A stretch of DNA of 64,000 nucleotides from DATFVA01 sp963800255. GTDB taxonomy: Bacteria; Bacteroidota; Ignavibacteria; Ignavibacteriales; Ignavibacteriaceae. A program made the translations under genes and the position numbers. Positions 16,560 to 24,175 of this stretch are shown here, piece after piece (the first letter of the stretch is position 1; each line of letters opens with the position of its first letter). The notes under the pieces were generated by a model that saw only the letters and a list, made by a program, of their open reading frames with translations, made no database searches and was not told the DNA's origin. The DNA lies in the NCBI GenBank assembly GCA_963800255.1, contig CAWDAK010000010.1, positions 62,001 to 126,000 of the forward strand, read 5' to 3'.

Positions 16560-17072
16560 ATGATGATTACACATCTCTCCCAGCTTGCCGGGAAGTCATT
16601 GCTTATTACGCAGCCCTCAATATGGAAGGGAGAGTATGAATTAATTTATGAAGAACATGAACTGGGTAAAATAAAATTATCAGGTTTCCTAGGTTCAAGA
16701 ATACAGATAAAAATTATGGGGAAAGAATGGGAAATATATTACCCCGGGTTCTGGAAAGCCGGTATAAATATCAGGGAAAAGGGGAAAGAGAATAATTTTG
16801 CTAATTATCAACAGAAGTTTTTCAGCAAAGAAGGCACAATATTTTTACCCAAAGGTCAAAGACTAAAGGTTAAGTTCGAATTACTTAAGAGAAAATATGG
16901 AATCTATACACTAAGCGGAACATGCCTGGTAAATATTGAGGAAAAATTCGGGTTGAAATCCAGGACTTTAATAAATATTGAAAACAGCTCGGAATTCCTG
17001 GATAAATACCCCTGGATAATAATACTTGCCTGGCATTTGATTATGAAAAGAAAACGAGCAGCCGCAGGATAA
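16560..17072 (+). CDS. Unknown protein in the SPFH/RHH operon
   Basis: 170 residues without signal peptide. The sequence alternates short hydrophobic and charged strands ('GEYELIYEEHELGKIKLSGF', 'IQIKIMGKEWEIYYPGFWK'). It also has 'GTIFLPKGQRLKVKFE', and a C-terminal hydrophobic stretch 'KYPWIIILAWHLIM' before a basic tail. This reads as a mostly-beta domain with a possible membrane-associated end, vaguely like LURP-one/Tubby-type barrels, though I cannot confirm that. Position between the SPFH and RHH genes suggests it works with the SPFH protein at the membrane. Confidence 0.6.
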   Translation: MMITHLSQLAGKSLLITQPSIWKGEYELIYEEHELGKIKLSGFLGSRIQIKIMGKEWEIYYPGFWKAGINIREKGKENNFANYQQKFFSKEGTIFLPKGQRLKVKFELLKRKYGIYTLSGTCLVNIEEKFGLKSRTLINIENSSEFLDKYPWIIILAWHLIMKRKRAAAG

Positions 17073-17088
17073 ATAAAGATGTTTACTT

Positions 17089-17271
17089 ATGGCAGAAAAG
17101 AAAAAATTTTTATTAAGAATAGATGAAAATCTTCACGCTGCTCTTGAAAAATGGGCGGCTGATGAATTGAGAAGTATAAATGCACAGATTGAATTTCTTC
17201 TTTCAAGTGCGGTTAAGAATGCAGGGAGACAAACAACCCGGAATTCAACCAACGATTCGAAACCGAACTAA
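17089..17271 (+). CDS. Ribbon-helix-helix (Arc/MetJ-type) DNA-binding protein
   Basis: 60 residues. The fold is visible: strand 'KKFLLRIDENLHAALEKWAA', helix A, turn 'ELRSINAQIEFLL' helix B, and a polar tail 'NAGRQTTRNSTNDSKPN'. 'FLLRID' should be the DNA-contacting strand, and 'RSINAQIEFLL' is the classic second helix of Arc-like repressors. Such proteins are often antitoxins or operon autorepressors. No toxin is recognisable next to it; the partner genes are an SPFH protein and an unknown protein. The 11-bp phased repeats at 15630..15657 are its likely binding site. Confidence 0.8.
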   Translation: MAEKKKFLLRIDENLHAALEKWAADELRSINAQIEFLLSSAVKNAGRQTTRNSTNDSKPN

Positions 17272-17357
17272 CTATATACCTAAGCGTTAATTTCAGTTAA
17301 ATCGGTTAATGAATTTACACTTCCACAAACTTAGAGTGAAAGTGAAAATTATTTTTT

Positions 17358-17374
17358 AAGACAGTCTCTTTTTT
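17358..17374. repeat. Remnant end of the dispersed intergenic element
   Basis: The segment aagacagtctctttttt matches the right-hand end of the elements at 3882..3995 and 28803..28921 (gagacagcctctttttt pattern). It again lies between convergent genes, but no left end is recognisable, so it may be a decayed copy or simply a similar terminator. Confidence 0.35.
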
Positions 17375-17385
17375 GCAAGGCTTAA

Positions 17386-18783
17386 CTAAATCTCAAATAT
17401 ATCTCCTTTCTTAGGAAAATTCACCGAAGGGTATCCCATACTTTCAAGTTTCCCTTTCAACACCAAAGCCTGTTCTGCTTCCCCGTGTACAAGAAATATA
17501 TGCTTCAGTTTGTCTGCGGGTGAAAATTTCAGATAATCCAGCAGACCTTTCTGATCAGCGTGAGCACTGAAGTAATCCATCTGTTTTATTTGAGCCCTGA
17601 CTTTATGAGGATCACCGAATATGTTTACTTCCTCCGCGCCGTCCATAATTTTTCGTGCAAGGGTTTCATGAGCAGCATAACCAACAAATAAAATCAGGTT
17701 GTTCGGGTTTTCAATATTATTCTTTAAATGATGAAGAATTCTTCCGCCTTCAGCCATACCCGAAGCAGATATAATTATGCAGGATCCTCTAAACTCATTC
17801 AGCTTTTTCGATTCTTCAACATCACGGATATAAGTAAGCCTGTTAAAACCAAAAGGATCCTCATGGTTTTCAATAAAAACTCTATAAGTTTCTCTGTCGA
17901 AACATTCCGGGTGCATTCTGTAAACTTCTGTTGAGTTGACTGCGAGAGGACTATCGACGAAGATAGGAATAGCCGGGATCCGGTTCTGATTAAAAAGTTT
18001 GTGGAGTATATAAACAAATAGTTGAGTTCTTCCCACGGCAAAAGCAGGGATTATTATTTTTCCTTTTCTTTCAAGAACTTCATTAATAATCTGTGCAACC
18101 TCTTCTTCTACCTCTCCGGTAACAGGGTGAAGACGATTGCCATATGTACTTTCCATTATAAGGACATCAAGATCTGTAAGGATATTCGGATCCCTGATAA
18201 CCGGCATTTCCGGTCTTCCAATATCGCCGCTGAAACCCAGCCGTATATAATTACCATTTTCCCTTATTTCGATTAGTAATCCGGCCGAACCGAGAATATG
18301 CCCTGCGTCCCGCCAGGTTACTTTTACCCCGGGTGCGACTTCTATAGTTTTATCGTACTGTACTCCTATAAAGTTATTCATTGCAGCTTCAGCATCATCA
18401 ATAGTATATAAGGGTTCAAACAGCTTTTTATTTTGTTTGCTTCGTCTTTTATTTACAAAATAAACATCTCTTTCCTGCAGATAAGCCGAATCCCGAAGCA
18501 TAATCTGACAAAGATCGACAGTAGCCGAGGTAGTATAAATATGCCCTTTAAATCCTTTTTTAACCAGGTGTGGAATATTTCCGGTATGGTCAATATGTGC
18601 ATGCGAAAGAAGCATAACATCTATTTCCTCCGGGTTGAAGAAAAAGTTCCTGTTAATTTCATATGCCTCTTTTCTACGACCCTGGGAAAGACCACAGTCA
18701 AGAAGAATTTTCTTACCATTAACATGAAGTAAATGCTGTGAGCCTGTAACAGTCTGTGCAGCACCTATAAACTGAATTTTCAC
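17386..18783 (-). CDS. Metallo-beta-lactamase/beta-CASP ribonuclease
   Basis: 465 residues. The MBL motif 2 'LLSHAHIDHTGN' (His61, His63, Asp65, His66) binds two zinc ions. 'DAGHILGSAG' supplies another ligand histidine, and 'FSGDIGRP' holds the bridging aspartate. The beta-CASP part has 'MESTYGNR', 'PAFAVGRTQ', 'ISASGMAEGGRI' and 'DYFSAHADQKGLL', ending with a 'LVHGE' motif. This is the CPSF-73/YSH1-like group of RNA-processing nucleases common in bacteria, not the RNase J group, which carries an extra C-terminal domain. It probably cleaves or trims RNA in the cytoplasm; the substrate is unknown. Confidence 0.9.
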   Translation of the reverse strand: MKIQFIGAAQTVTGSQHLLHVNGKKILLDCGLSQGRRKEAYEINRNFFFNPEEIDVMLLSHAHIDHTGNIPHLVKKGFKGHIYTTSATVDLCQIMLRDSAYLQERDVYFVNKRRSKQNKKLFEPLYTIDDAEAAMNNFIGVQYDKTIEVAPGVKVTWRDAGHILGSAGLLIEIRENGNYIRLGFSGDIGRPEMPVIRDPNILTDLDVLIMESTYGNRLHPVTGEVEEEVAQIINEVLERKGKIIIPAFAVGRTQLFVYILHKLFNQNRIPAIPIFVDSPLAVNSTEVYRMHPECFDRETYRVFIENHEDPFGFNRLTYIRDVEESKKLNEFRGSCIIISASGMAEGGRILHHLKNNIENPNNLILFVGYAAHETLARKIMDGAEEVNIFGDPHKVRAQIKQMDYFSAHADQKGLLDYLKFSPADKLKHIFLVHGEAEQALVLKGKLESMGYPSVNFPKKGDIFEI

Positions 18784-18932
18784 TATTTCACCATAGAGTT
18801 TGTTCTTCGTAAAATATGCTGCATAAATTAAGCTTAATTAACTTTATAATAAACCTTATATCCTCAGGAAGGAATCAAAAAGAATTTAGAGGCTGATCCT
18901 GACCAGCAAAAACAATATTAATTAGGTCTAAT

Positions 18933-19382
18933 TTAATTGCCCTTAAAAAGTTCGGATAAATCAAGGCTTTCGGGTTTTTTTTTGCCTGTCAGGGATATAT
19001 AAGTAAGTGCAAGTGTTTCCTTTCCCGCTCCCAGAACAGTACTTATAAGTCCAAGTGCCTCTCCGAAATCTTTCGGCTCCAGGTTTTTGAGAATGGTACC
19101 CCATATTGCCTCCTCCAGTACATTATATGCGGCATGAACCTCATGCAGATCATAACCGGTATTATATCTTTCAGCAGCTATTTTTTCTGAATACTCAATC
19201 ATTTCAACCAGGTTTTTTTCTTTAATACAATGTGAGGTGAGATCGAAGAGCTTTTCAATCCGCTGCCAGTTGTCGTTTGCACTCGATGAAGAATAGTGCT
19301 TAAGATTAGAACGTAAAAGAGAATCAAAGGCTGTCCTGATAATATCCGTTTGATTCTGATGGAGACATTCAAAAATATTCAT
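18933..19382 (-). CDS. RsbRD-N-like helical protein
   Basis: 149 residues, all helical: 'MNIFECLHQNQTDIIRTAFDSLL' opening spread over the first helix, then 'WQRIEKLFDLTSHCIKE', 'YSEKIAAERYNTGYDLHEVHAAYNVLEEAIWG' (split over two helices) and 'LGLISTVLGAGKETLALTY'. The 'ia.eR...G..L.Ev..A...LE..iw' pattern resembles the N-terminal domain of RsbRD and some histidine kinases, here without any STAS or kinase domain. The open frame continues to 19499, but the extra 39 residues look non-coding and would overlap the divergent promoter, so the ATG at 19382 is preferred. A sensory or scaffold role is inferred. Confidence 0.6.
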   Translation of the reverse strand: MNIFECLHQNQTDIIRTAFDSLLRSNLKHYSSSSANDNWQRIEKLFDLTSHCIKEKNLVEMIEYSEKIAAERYNTGYDLHEVHAAYNVLEEAIWGTILKNLEPKDFGEALGLISTVLGAGKETLALTYISLTGKKKPESLDLSELFKGN

Positions 19383-19517
19383 AACTAACTGCCTTTTGGA
19401 TAAAATTAACCATTCAAAAATAGTAAAAAAAACAAATACGGATTCTATCACAGTGAGTAACCTTTGGAAATCCTTAATTTTCATTATGTTAGCATGCATA
19501 AATTTGAAGGAGATAGA

Positions 19518-19970
19518 ATGAGATTTCTTAAATATACGATTCTATTGACCGCAGGTGTACTGGCAGGCTGTTCGTCGTTAAGGTTAGCTCCTGCAGATTT
19601 TTCCTGGCCGGTGGAATCTGTTATACGGGTTAATGATAACGGGATGGCAAATGAAGACAGGTATGCACTATCATTTAACGCAAAGCCTCTTTACTTTGAG
19701 GAGACAGGTGATTCACTAGCATACCTTGACCGTGAACTGAGAGTAATACGGGATACACTTGGTTATTATTATATAACCGGAAACAAATTTAAGAATGTTT
19801 ATATTTTTACAATGGGAGACGGTGCTTTTAACCTATATAATGAAATTCAGATTTCCGAAACAGGAATTTCCAACCCCGCCTTTAACCAGAGACCACCTTA
19901 TATAGAACTAATTGAAGGGAATAAACAATACTATTTATCAAACGACGGGATTGAGAAGGAGGAGAAGTAA
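19518..19970 (+). CDS. Lipoprotein of unknown function
   Basis: 150 residues starting MRFLKYTILLTAGVLAGCSS, with a clear lipobox (LAGC, Cys18). The mature part alternates strands such as 'RYALSFNAKPLYFEETGD' and 'YYITGNKFKNVYIFTMGDG', consistent with a small beta-rich envelope protein. AAGGAG is placed six bases before the ATG at 19518, favouring it over the upstream start at 19464. Its stop abuts the ATG of 19971..21215, so the two are co-transcribed. Family not recognised. Confidence 0.65.
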   Translation: MRFLKYTILLTAGVLAGCSSLRLAPADFSWPVESVIRVNDNGMANEDRYALSFNAKPLYFEETGDSLAYLDRELRVIRDTLGYYYITGNKFKNVYIFTMGDGAFNLYNEIQISETGISNPAFNQRPPYIELIEGNKQYYLSNDGIEKEEK

Positions 19971-21215
19971 ATGAGAAGCAAGATTCTAATAAATGGTCTG
20001 CTGCTAAGCCTGCTATTCTCATACTCCGTATTCGCCCAGTCAGATTATGAAATCGTTCAGAATTTTAAGACTAAAGCCATGGCTATTGATGATTCAATTC
20101 GAAATGCTTCATCAATTGAAGAGCTTCAAAGCGCCGCAGATAATATAGATTCATTAAGGAATAAATACTCTGACAAGAAAGATCTGCTCGATAAAAGTCT
20201 ATACCCCCTTACTTTTAATAAGACTTTTGAAAATCTTCAGATGGCGTACGATCTGCGAAAAGGAGATTTCACACAGATAAATGTACTAAAGACCCAGGTT
20301 ACGGGATTAAGAGACCAGGTTGACGTTCTGAACCAGCGGAATACTGATCTTATCTCCCGCGTACAGGTACTGGATGCCGCAAGCAAAAAAGATAAAAGCC
20401 GTATCGCACAGCTGGAAAGAACAGTAGCCGATCTGAAAGCCTCTCTTCAGCAGAGAGATGAACTTGTTTTAAGTATGATTGACAGCCTTATTCCCCCTTC
20501 ATACAGACAAAAATCAGAACTTAGTTCAGCGGAAAAGCAGCAGGTATATTCGGAAGTTCAGAAAAATAATGTTTTAAACAATGTTAAGAAATCGCTTCAG
20601 GATAACATAAAGTTCCTCCAGGTAGCTACACTCACCCCTGAGGATCTCTCCGAAATTAAGAATCAGCAGGAACAGTTTGCAAAGCTGTGGAGAAGTGTTG
20701 GCCCTAAGCTGGTAAGTGTTTATTCAGAAAAGAATGCAGGTACGAATGAGCTTAAAGAAATAGATCAGACGTTTTCCAGTTGGAAAACTACGCTCAACCA
20801 GCAGGCATGGAACTCTGTAAGACTAATCTTTGCTGACTATGGTATAAACCTTCAAAGATTTTCCTCCGGTAAAGAATTCACAGAAACTGCAGTTTCTTTT
20901 ATAAATGACGAAACCAAGAATGTTGGAGTTAAAAACAGCGGGGATTCACAAATTACATATAAAAGTTTTGCTGACAGTGCGTGGTACGGTGAGGTAAAAC
21001 CGACATGGGTGCCTTACCTCATTGAGAATAATATGTTCACTGAAGCTCAGAAAGATACTGTAGAAAGTAAAATATCCACCTGGAAAGACAGTCTGTACGG
21101 CAGCAGCTTTAACTGGTTTTATATAGTAATAGGACTTCTTGTAGTAGTAATTGTTATTTTGATTATTGTAAAGCGCAAACCAAAACCGAAATCGACTGAA
21201 CCGGAACCTTTTTAA
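19971..21215 (+). CDS. Exported coiled-coil protein with C-terminal membrane anchor
   Basis: 414 residues: signal peptide (residues 1-22, ending SVFAQ), a long polar helical region with a probable coiled coil at about 98-165 ('LKTQVTGLRDQVDVLNQRN' onward), a mixed domain (about 230-360), and a single C-terminal membrane helix 'FNWFYIVIGLLVVVIVILII' followed by a basic tail 'KRKPKPKS'. The topology is periplasmic with the tail in the cytoplasm. It directly follows the lipoprotein gene with no gap and ends at a strong terminator. It may span the periplasm together with the lipoprotein; the function is unknown. Confidence 0.65.
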   Translation: MRSKILINGLLLSLLFSYSVFAQSDYEIVQNFKTKAMAIDDSIRNASSIEELQSAADNIDSLRNKYSDKKDLLDKSLYPLTFNKTFENLQMAYDLRKGDFTQINVLKTQVTGLRDQVDVLNQRNTDLISRVQVLDAASKKDKSRIAQLERTVADLKASLQQRDELVLSMIDSLIPPSYRQKSELSSAEKQQVYSEVQKNNVLNNVKKSLQDNIKFLQVATLTPEDLSEIKNQQEQFAKLWRSVGPKLVSVYSEKNAGTNELKEIDQTFSSWKTTLNQQAWNSVRLIFADYGINLQRFSSGKEFTETAVSFINDETKNVGVKNSGDSQITYKSFADSAWYGEVKPTWVPYLIENNMFTEAQKDTVESKISTWKDSLYGSSFNWFYIVIGLLVVVIVILIIVKRKPKPKSTEPEPF

Positions 21216-21219
21216 CTTA

Positions 21220-21257
21220 GTAAATAAGGCTGTCGCTCAAACGGCAGCCTTATTTAC
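21220..21257 (+). terminator. Strong terminator hairpin
   Basis: Arms at 21220-21236 and 21241-21257 (GTAAATAAGGCTGTCG paired with CGGCAGCCTTATTTAC) pair with one G-T type position and a four-base loop, followed by a T-rich tract. It closes the 19518-21215 operon. Confidence 0.8.
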
Positions 21258-21420
21258 CATCCCATTTTTTACAATAAATTTATAAATGTCACAGTATCCT
21301 TATCGTTGCAGCATACTGAGCCGTCAAGCTTTGACACATGGTATAATTTGTAAAGCGAGCCACAACCTTTAACATATTGGCAGGGTCTAATTAGAAAAAC
21401 TAAATTGAGGAATGTTTAAA

Positions 21421-22119
21421 ATGAAAAAAATACTCTTTGCCATAATTGTTCTAAGTTTCTGTCTGTCAGGAATTCCTAACCTTTACGCCTCGGACCGCAC
21501 AACGAAAAAATATGATTACAAAGATTTTACCGGTATAGAAGCAGGAAATGGTGTGATCCTGAAAGTTGATCAGTCGTCATCTTTTGATATCGAAATAAAC
21601 GCGGAAAAAAAGGATTTCGAATATCTTAAAGTTGAGAAAAAAGGGCAGACTCTGCGTATTTATCTTGATAAAAATAATTACAGGAAAGAGGGTGACATCA
21701 GGGTAAGTATTCATATGCCTTCACTTGAAGCCCTTGATCTTAGCGGAGGATCCCAGTGTCAACTATCTATGATCAATAAAGAGAACTGCAGTTGTGATTT
21801 ATCAGGCGGAGCTGAATTAAAAGGAAATCTTGAATGCGATGATATAAATATTGAAATATCAGGCGGCAGTGTTATTAAAATTGCAGGTAAGGCAAACAAT
21901 TTGACGGCAGATGGTTCTGGAGGCAGCATTTTTTATCTCAGGGATTTCAGTGTGAAAGATGTTAATGCCGATCTTTCCGGTGGAGCACGTCTAGAAATAA
22001 AAATGGACGGCACTCTCAATGTTGACGCTAGCGGAGGCTCAAATGTAGTTTACTTCGGTACTGCAAAAATTGGAAGCACTGATTTTAGTGGAGGATCGGG
22101 AATTTCTCAGGGTAATTAA
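21421..22119 (+). CDS. DUF2807 (head GIN domain) exported protein
   Basis: 232 residues with a signal peptide (residues 1-23 'KKILFAIIVLSFCLSGIP...YAS'). The mature part is a regular beta-solenoid-like repeat in which 'DLSGG', 'EISGG' or 'DASGG' recurs about every 20 residues ('LDLSGGSQC', 'CDLSGGAELKG', 'IEISGGSVIK', 'ADLSGGARLE', 'VDASGGSNV', 'TDFSGGSG'). This is the DUF2807 family, exported proteins of Bacteroidota sometimes called auto-transporter adhesin head domains. Start at the second ATG (21421) because GAGG is ten bases before it. Possible roles are surface binding or anti-sigma signalling, both unproven. Confidence 0.85.
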   Translation: MKKILFAIIVLSFCLSGIPNLYASDRTTKKYDYKDFTGIEAGNGVILKVDQSSSFDIEINAEKKDFEYLKVEKKGQTLRIYLDKNNYRKEGDIRVSIHMPSLEALDLSGGSQCQLSMINKENCSCDLSGGAELKGNLECDDINIEISGGSVIKIAGKANNLTADGSGGSIFYLRDFSVKDVNADLSGGARLEIKMDGTLNVDASGGSNVVYFGTAKIGSTDFSGGSGISQGN

Positions 22120-22132
22120 AATACTTTTTCAG

Positions 22133-22157
22133 TCCTGCCCGCTTATAACGGGCAGGA
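22133..22157. terminator. Bidirectional terminator
   Basis: TCCTGCCCG and CGGGCAGGA form a perfect 9-bp GC-rich stem with a seven-base loop, between the convergent DUF2807 and cytochrome c genes. T-rich sequence is weaker on the right than in typical terminators. Confidence 0.7.
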
Positions 22158-22169
22158 TAATAAAGTTCT

Positions 22170-22811
22170 TTAGTGTATCTCGTTCGCTTTTATAACATTT
22201 CCCTTCGAATCACTTTTGCTTAATATCGAAGCCATCATATCAGGGGTTACAGGATCAGGAACTTTGTTATGAATCGGCGGAAGTGAATGAAGGTATGCAA
22301 AAATATTTTTAAGGTCCTCATCACTAGTTTTACCTATCCCGGGCCATGGCATTGGAGGAAGTATCGGTCGGCCGATTCCCATATGTTTTCCCGTCCTTAA
22401 TGCCTTTATAAACAAATCTTCGGTCCAGTTTCCTATTCCCGTTTCCGGATCCGGAGTCAAATTAGCAGTGTAAGATACTCCCCACGGACCAATCCAGGCT
22501 GTCGCAGCCATGTTTGAATGAACCCACATATTTGAATTCAGCATAGCAGGATCGACATTGGATACAGGCTGATCCTGGGGGTTGCCTGATAATAGTCTTG
22601 TTGTGTCAGGTATGGGTCCCATTGCAGTCATTATTTTAGGCGAATGACAGTCGTTGCACCCTCCCAGTTCGACCAGCATTCTACCCTTCTCAATTCTTTC
22701 TTTTGTAGTAGGAATCTTCTCTTCTCTGGAATTATTGCAGCCTGCCTGAACCAGCACCAGAACCAGGAAAACAACCGGCAGAAATACGGAAACTAACCTG
22801 ACTTTTTTCAT
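22170..22811 (-). CDS. Monoheme c-type cytochrome lipoprotein
   Basis: 213 residues. A lipoprotein signal ends in VQAGC (Cys25). One heme-binding site 'GGCNDCHSP' (Cys52, Cys55, His56) follows, and a likely distal Met ligand lies in 'LPPMPWPGI' near residue 166. The 'LSGNPQDQPVSNVDP', 'ANLTPDPETGIGNW' and 'EDLKNIFAYLHSLPPI' elements resemble cytochrome c subunits of alcohol/aldehyde dehydrogenases and similar diheme relatives, though only one CxxCH is present. It probably faces the periplasm and passes electrons to a terminal oxidase or accepts them from an unknown dehydrogenase that is not in the window. Confidence 0.85.
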   Translation of the reverse strand: MKKVRLVSVFLPVVFLVLVLVQAGCNNSREEKIPTTKERIEKGRMLVELGGCNDCHSPKIMTAMGPIPDTTRLLSGNPQDQPVSNVDPAMLNSNMWVHSNMAATAWIGPWGVSYTANLTPDPETGIGNWTEDLFIKALRTGKHMGIGRPILPPMPWPGIGKTSDEDLKNIFAYLHSLPPIHNKVPDPVTPDMMASILSKSDSKGNVIKANEIH

Positions 22812-23120
22812 ACTTACCTCATAATTAAGTTGTTGGAACTATCGCTAAGTTTTTTTAACTGTCTAATAAGTTCAGAATTAATCGATAAAACGGAAGTTCC
22901 GGCCTGGTGATGTAAATCCGGGAGAAAAATTTATCTTTGTTGGAATTGGGGGATAACTTATTTTAATATTTGCTAAGGCACAATAGTTAATTAAACTTTT
23001 TTTTGGGGCTGTGATAAATGACTTCAAACCTGCTTGTCACATTTGTACGCTAAAAGTGACTGATTCGTTACAAATTTTATGATTAACATTCAGATATTAG
23101 GGTAAAAAAAAGATGCACAT
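22812..23120. other. Divergent intergenic region between cytochrome c and msrA
   Basis: 309 bp that must hold both promoters. A TGTGA sequence near 23011 and a TCACA near 23037 are spaced about 20 bases apart, too far for a normal CRP-like site. A run of eight T precedes GGGG near 23000. No RNA gene or ORF is seen. Confidence 0.35.
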
Positions 23121-23774
23121 ATGAAAAACATATTATCAGTTATATTTATTGTTATGCTGGTTTTCGGCCAGCTTAACTGCCAGGAAACAATTTCCCATAA
23201 TAAAACGAAAGATGAAAACTCTATGGATAATGTATCTGTAAAAACCGATACCGCTACTTTCGGTCAGGGCTGCTTCTGGTGTTCCGAGGCAATATTTGAA
23301 CGTGTAGAAGGAGTGAAGTCAGTGGTTTCCGGGTATGCAGGAGGAAGTGTTCCCAATCCTTCATACGAACAGGTCTGTAATGGAAACACCGGACATGCCG
23401 AAGTAATTCAAATCGTTTATGACCCCAAAATAATCTCTTATGCAGAACTTTTGAAAATCTTCTGGAAAACTCACGATCCCACAACATTAAACCGGCAGGG
23501 AGCTGATGTTGGCGAGCAATACCGTTCAATTATACTTTATCATAATGAGGAACAGAAAGAAAAAGCAGAATTTTATAAAAAGGAGCTTGATCAGTCGGGG
23601 GCCTGGGACAATCCAATCGTAACTCAGATAGTCCCCCTTACGAAGTTTTACAAGGCTGAAGATTATCACCAGAATTATTACGAAAATAACCCCAACCAGG
23701 GATACTGCTCATTTGTGATAGCTCCCAAAGTAGAAAAATTTGAAAAGGTATTTAAAGAAAAGCTCAAAAAATAA
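23121..23774 (+). CDS. msrA: Peptide methionine sulfoxide reductase MsrA (exported)
   Basis: 217 residues. The N-terminal 20 residues form a signal peptide, perhaps a lipoprotein signal (QLNC, Cys20, not an ideal lipobox). The MsrA domain starts 'ATFGQGCFWCSEAIFERVEG' with the catalytic cysteine at 51 in the GCFWC motif. It continues 'GYAGGSVPNPSYEQVCNGNTGHAEVIQI' (in parts) and 'DVGEQYRSIILYH'. It reduces the S-form of methionine sulfoxide in proteins. An envelope location fits repair of oxidised exported proteins. No MsrB domain is fused; the end is 'YCSFVIAPKVEKF', which supplies a C-terminal recycling cysteine. Confidence 0.92.
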   Translation: MKNILSVIFIVMLVFGQLNCQETISHNKTKDENSMDNVSVKTDTATFGQGCFWCSEAIFERVEGVKSVVSGYAGGSVPNPSYEQVCNGNTGHAEVIQIVYDPKIISYAELLKIFWKTHDPTTLNRQGADVGEQYRSIILYHNEEQKEKAEFYKKELDQSGAWDNPIVTQIVPLTKFYKAEDYHQNYYENNPNQGYCSFVIAPKVEKFEKVFKEKLKK

Positions 23775-23830
23775 TTACATTATACTAACGGCATTGTTGG
23801 ATCTGATAAGGATAGAGTGATTCAGCAGGA

Positions 23831-24022
23831 TCAGAAAAGATGTCCGAAATTAAAATAAAATCCCGTACCTTCACTGCTGAAACCAAAATCTGCCCGGATG
23901 ATAAAGTTCTTCATATAGAACCTGAGGCCGGCGGCTGGACATAATTTCCATTTAGTGAAGGAGAACATAGTTAGCGAAGAAAGAACTCTTCCGGCATCGA
24001 ACCCGGCAATACCGCGAAATTT
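23831..24022 (-). pseudogene. Remnant of a BamA/D15-type outer-membrane barrel (C-terminus)
   Basis: Within the 401-bp gap 23775..24175, a 64-codon open stretch on the minus strand has no usable start and is preceded by an in-frame TGA. It reads 'RGIAGFDAGR' near its beginning (compare the RGYDAGRFRDK loop of surface-antigen barrels). It ends 'GLRFYMKNFIIRADFGFSSE' and then 'GTGFYFNFGHLF' plus stop, a typical last pair of barrel strands with terminal Phe. The segment between loop and last strands is far too short, which implies an internal deletion. It is read as a decayed gene, not a functional protein. The rest of the gap shows nothing recognisable. Confidence 0.55.
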
Positions 24023-24175
24023 TCACACCTTTACTTTTACCGCCTAAAAATTTTATGTAATAAAAATAAATTTTAATGAACCTATTTCTCCTTTTTTTAC
24101 GCATGTGAACAAGACGGCTTCTTCTCTCTCTTACACCCGTTAATTAAATCTTACCATTTTTTACTGGAGGCTTAG

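Noticed and set aside
17089..17271. Antitoxin of a toxin-antitoxin pair
   Set aside because: The RHH protein has the right size, but the neighbours are an SPFH protein and a 170-residue unknown protein without toxin motifs; operon autoregulator is the safer call.
18933..19499. Longer version of the RsbRD-N-like protein starting at 19499
   Set aside because: The added 39 residues are hydrophobic, non-family and overlap the divergent lipoprotein's leader.
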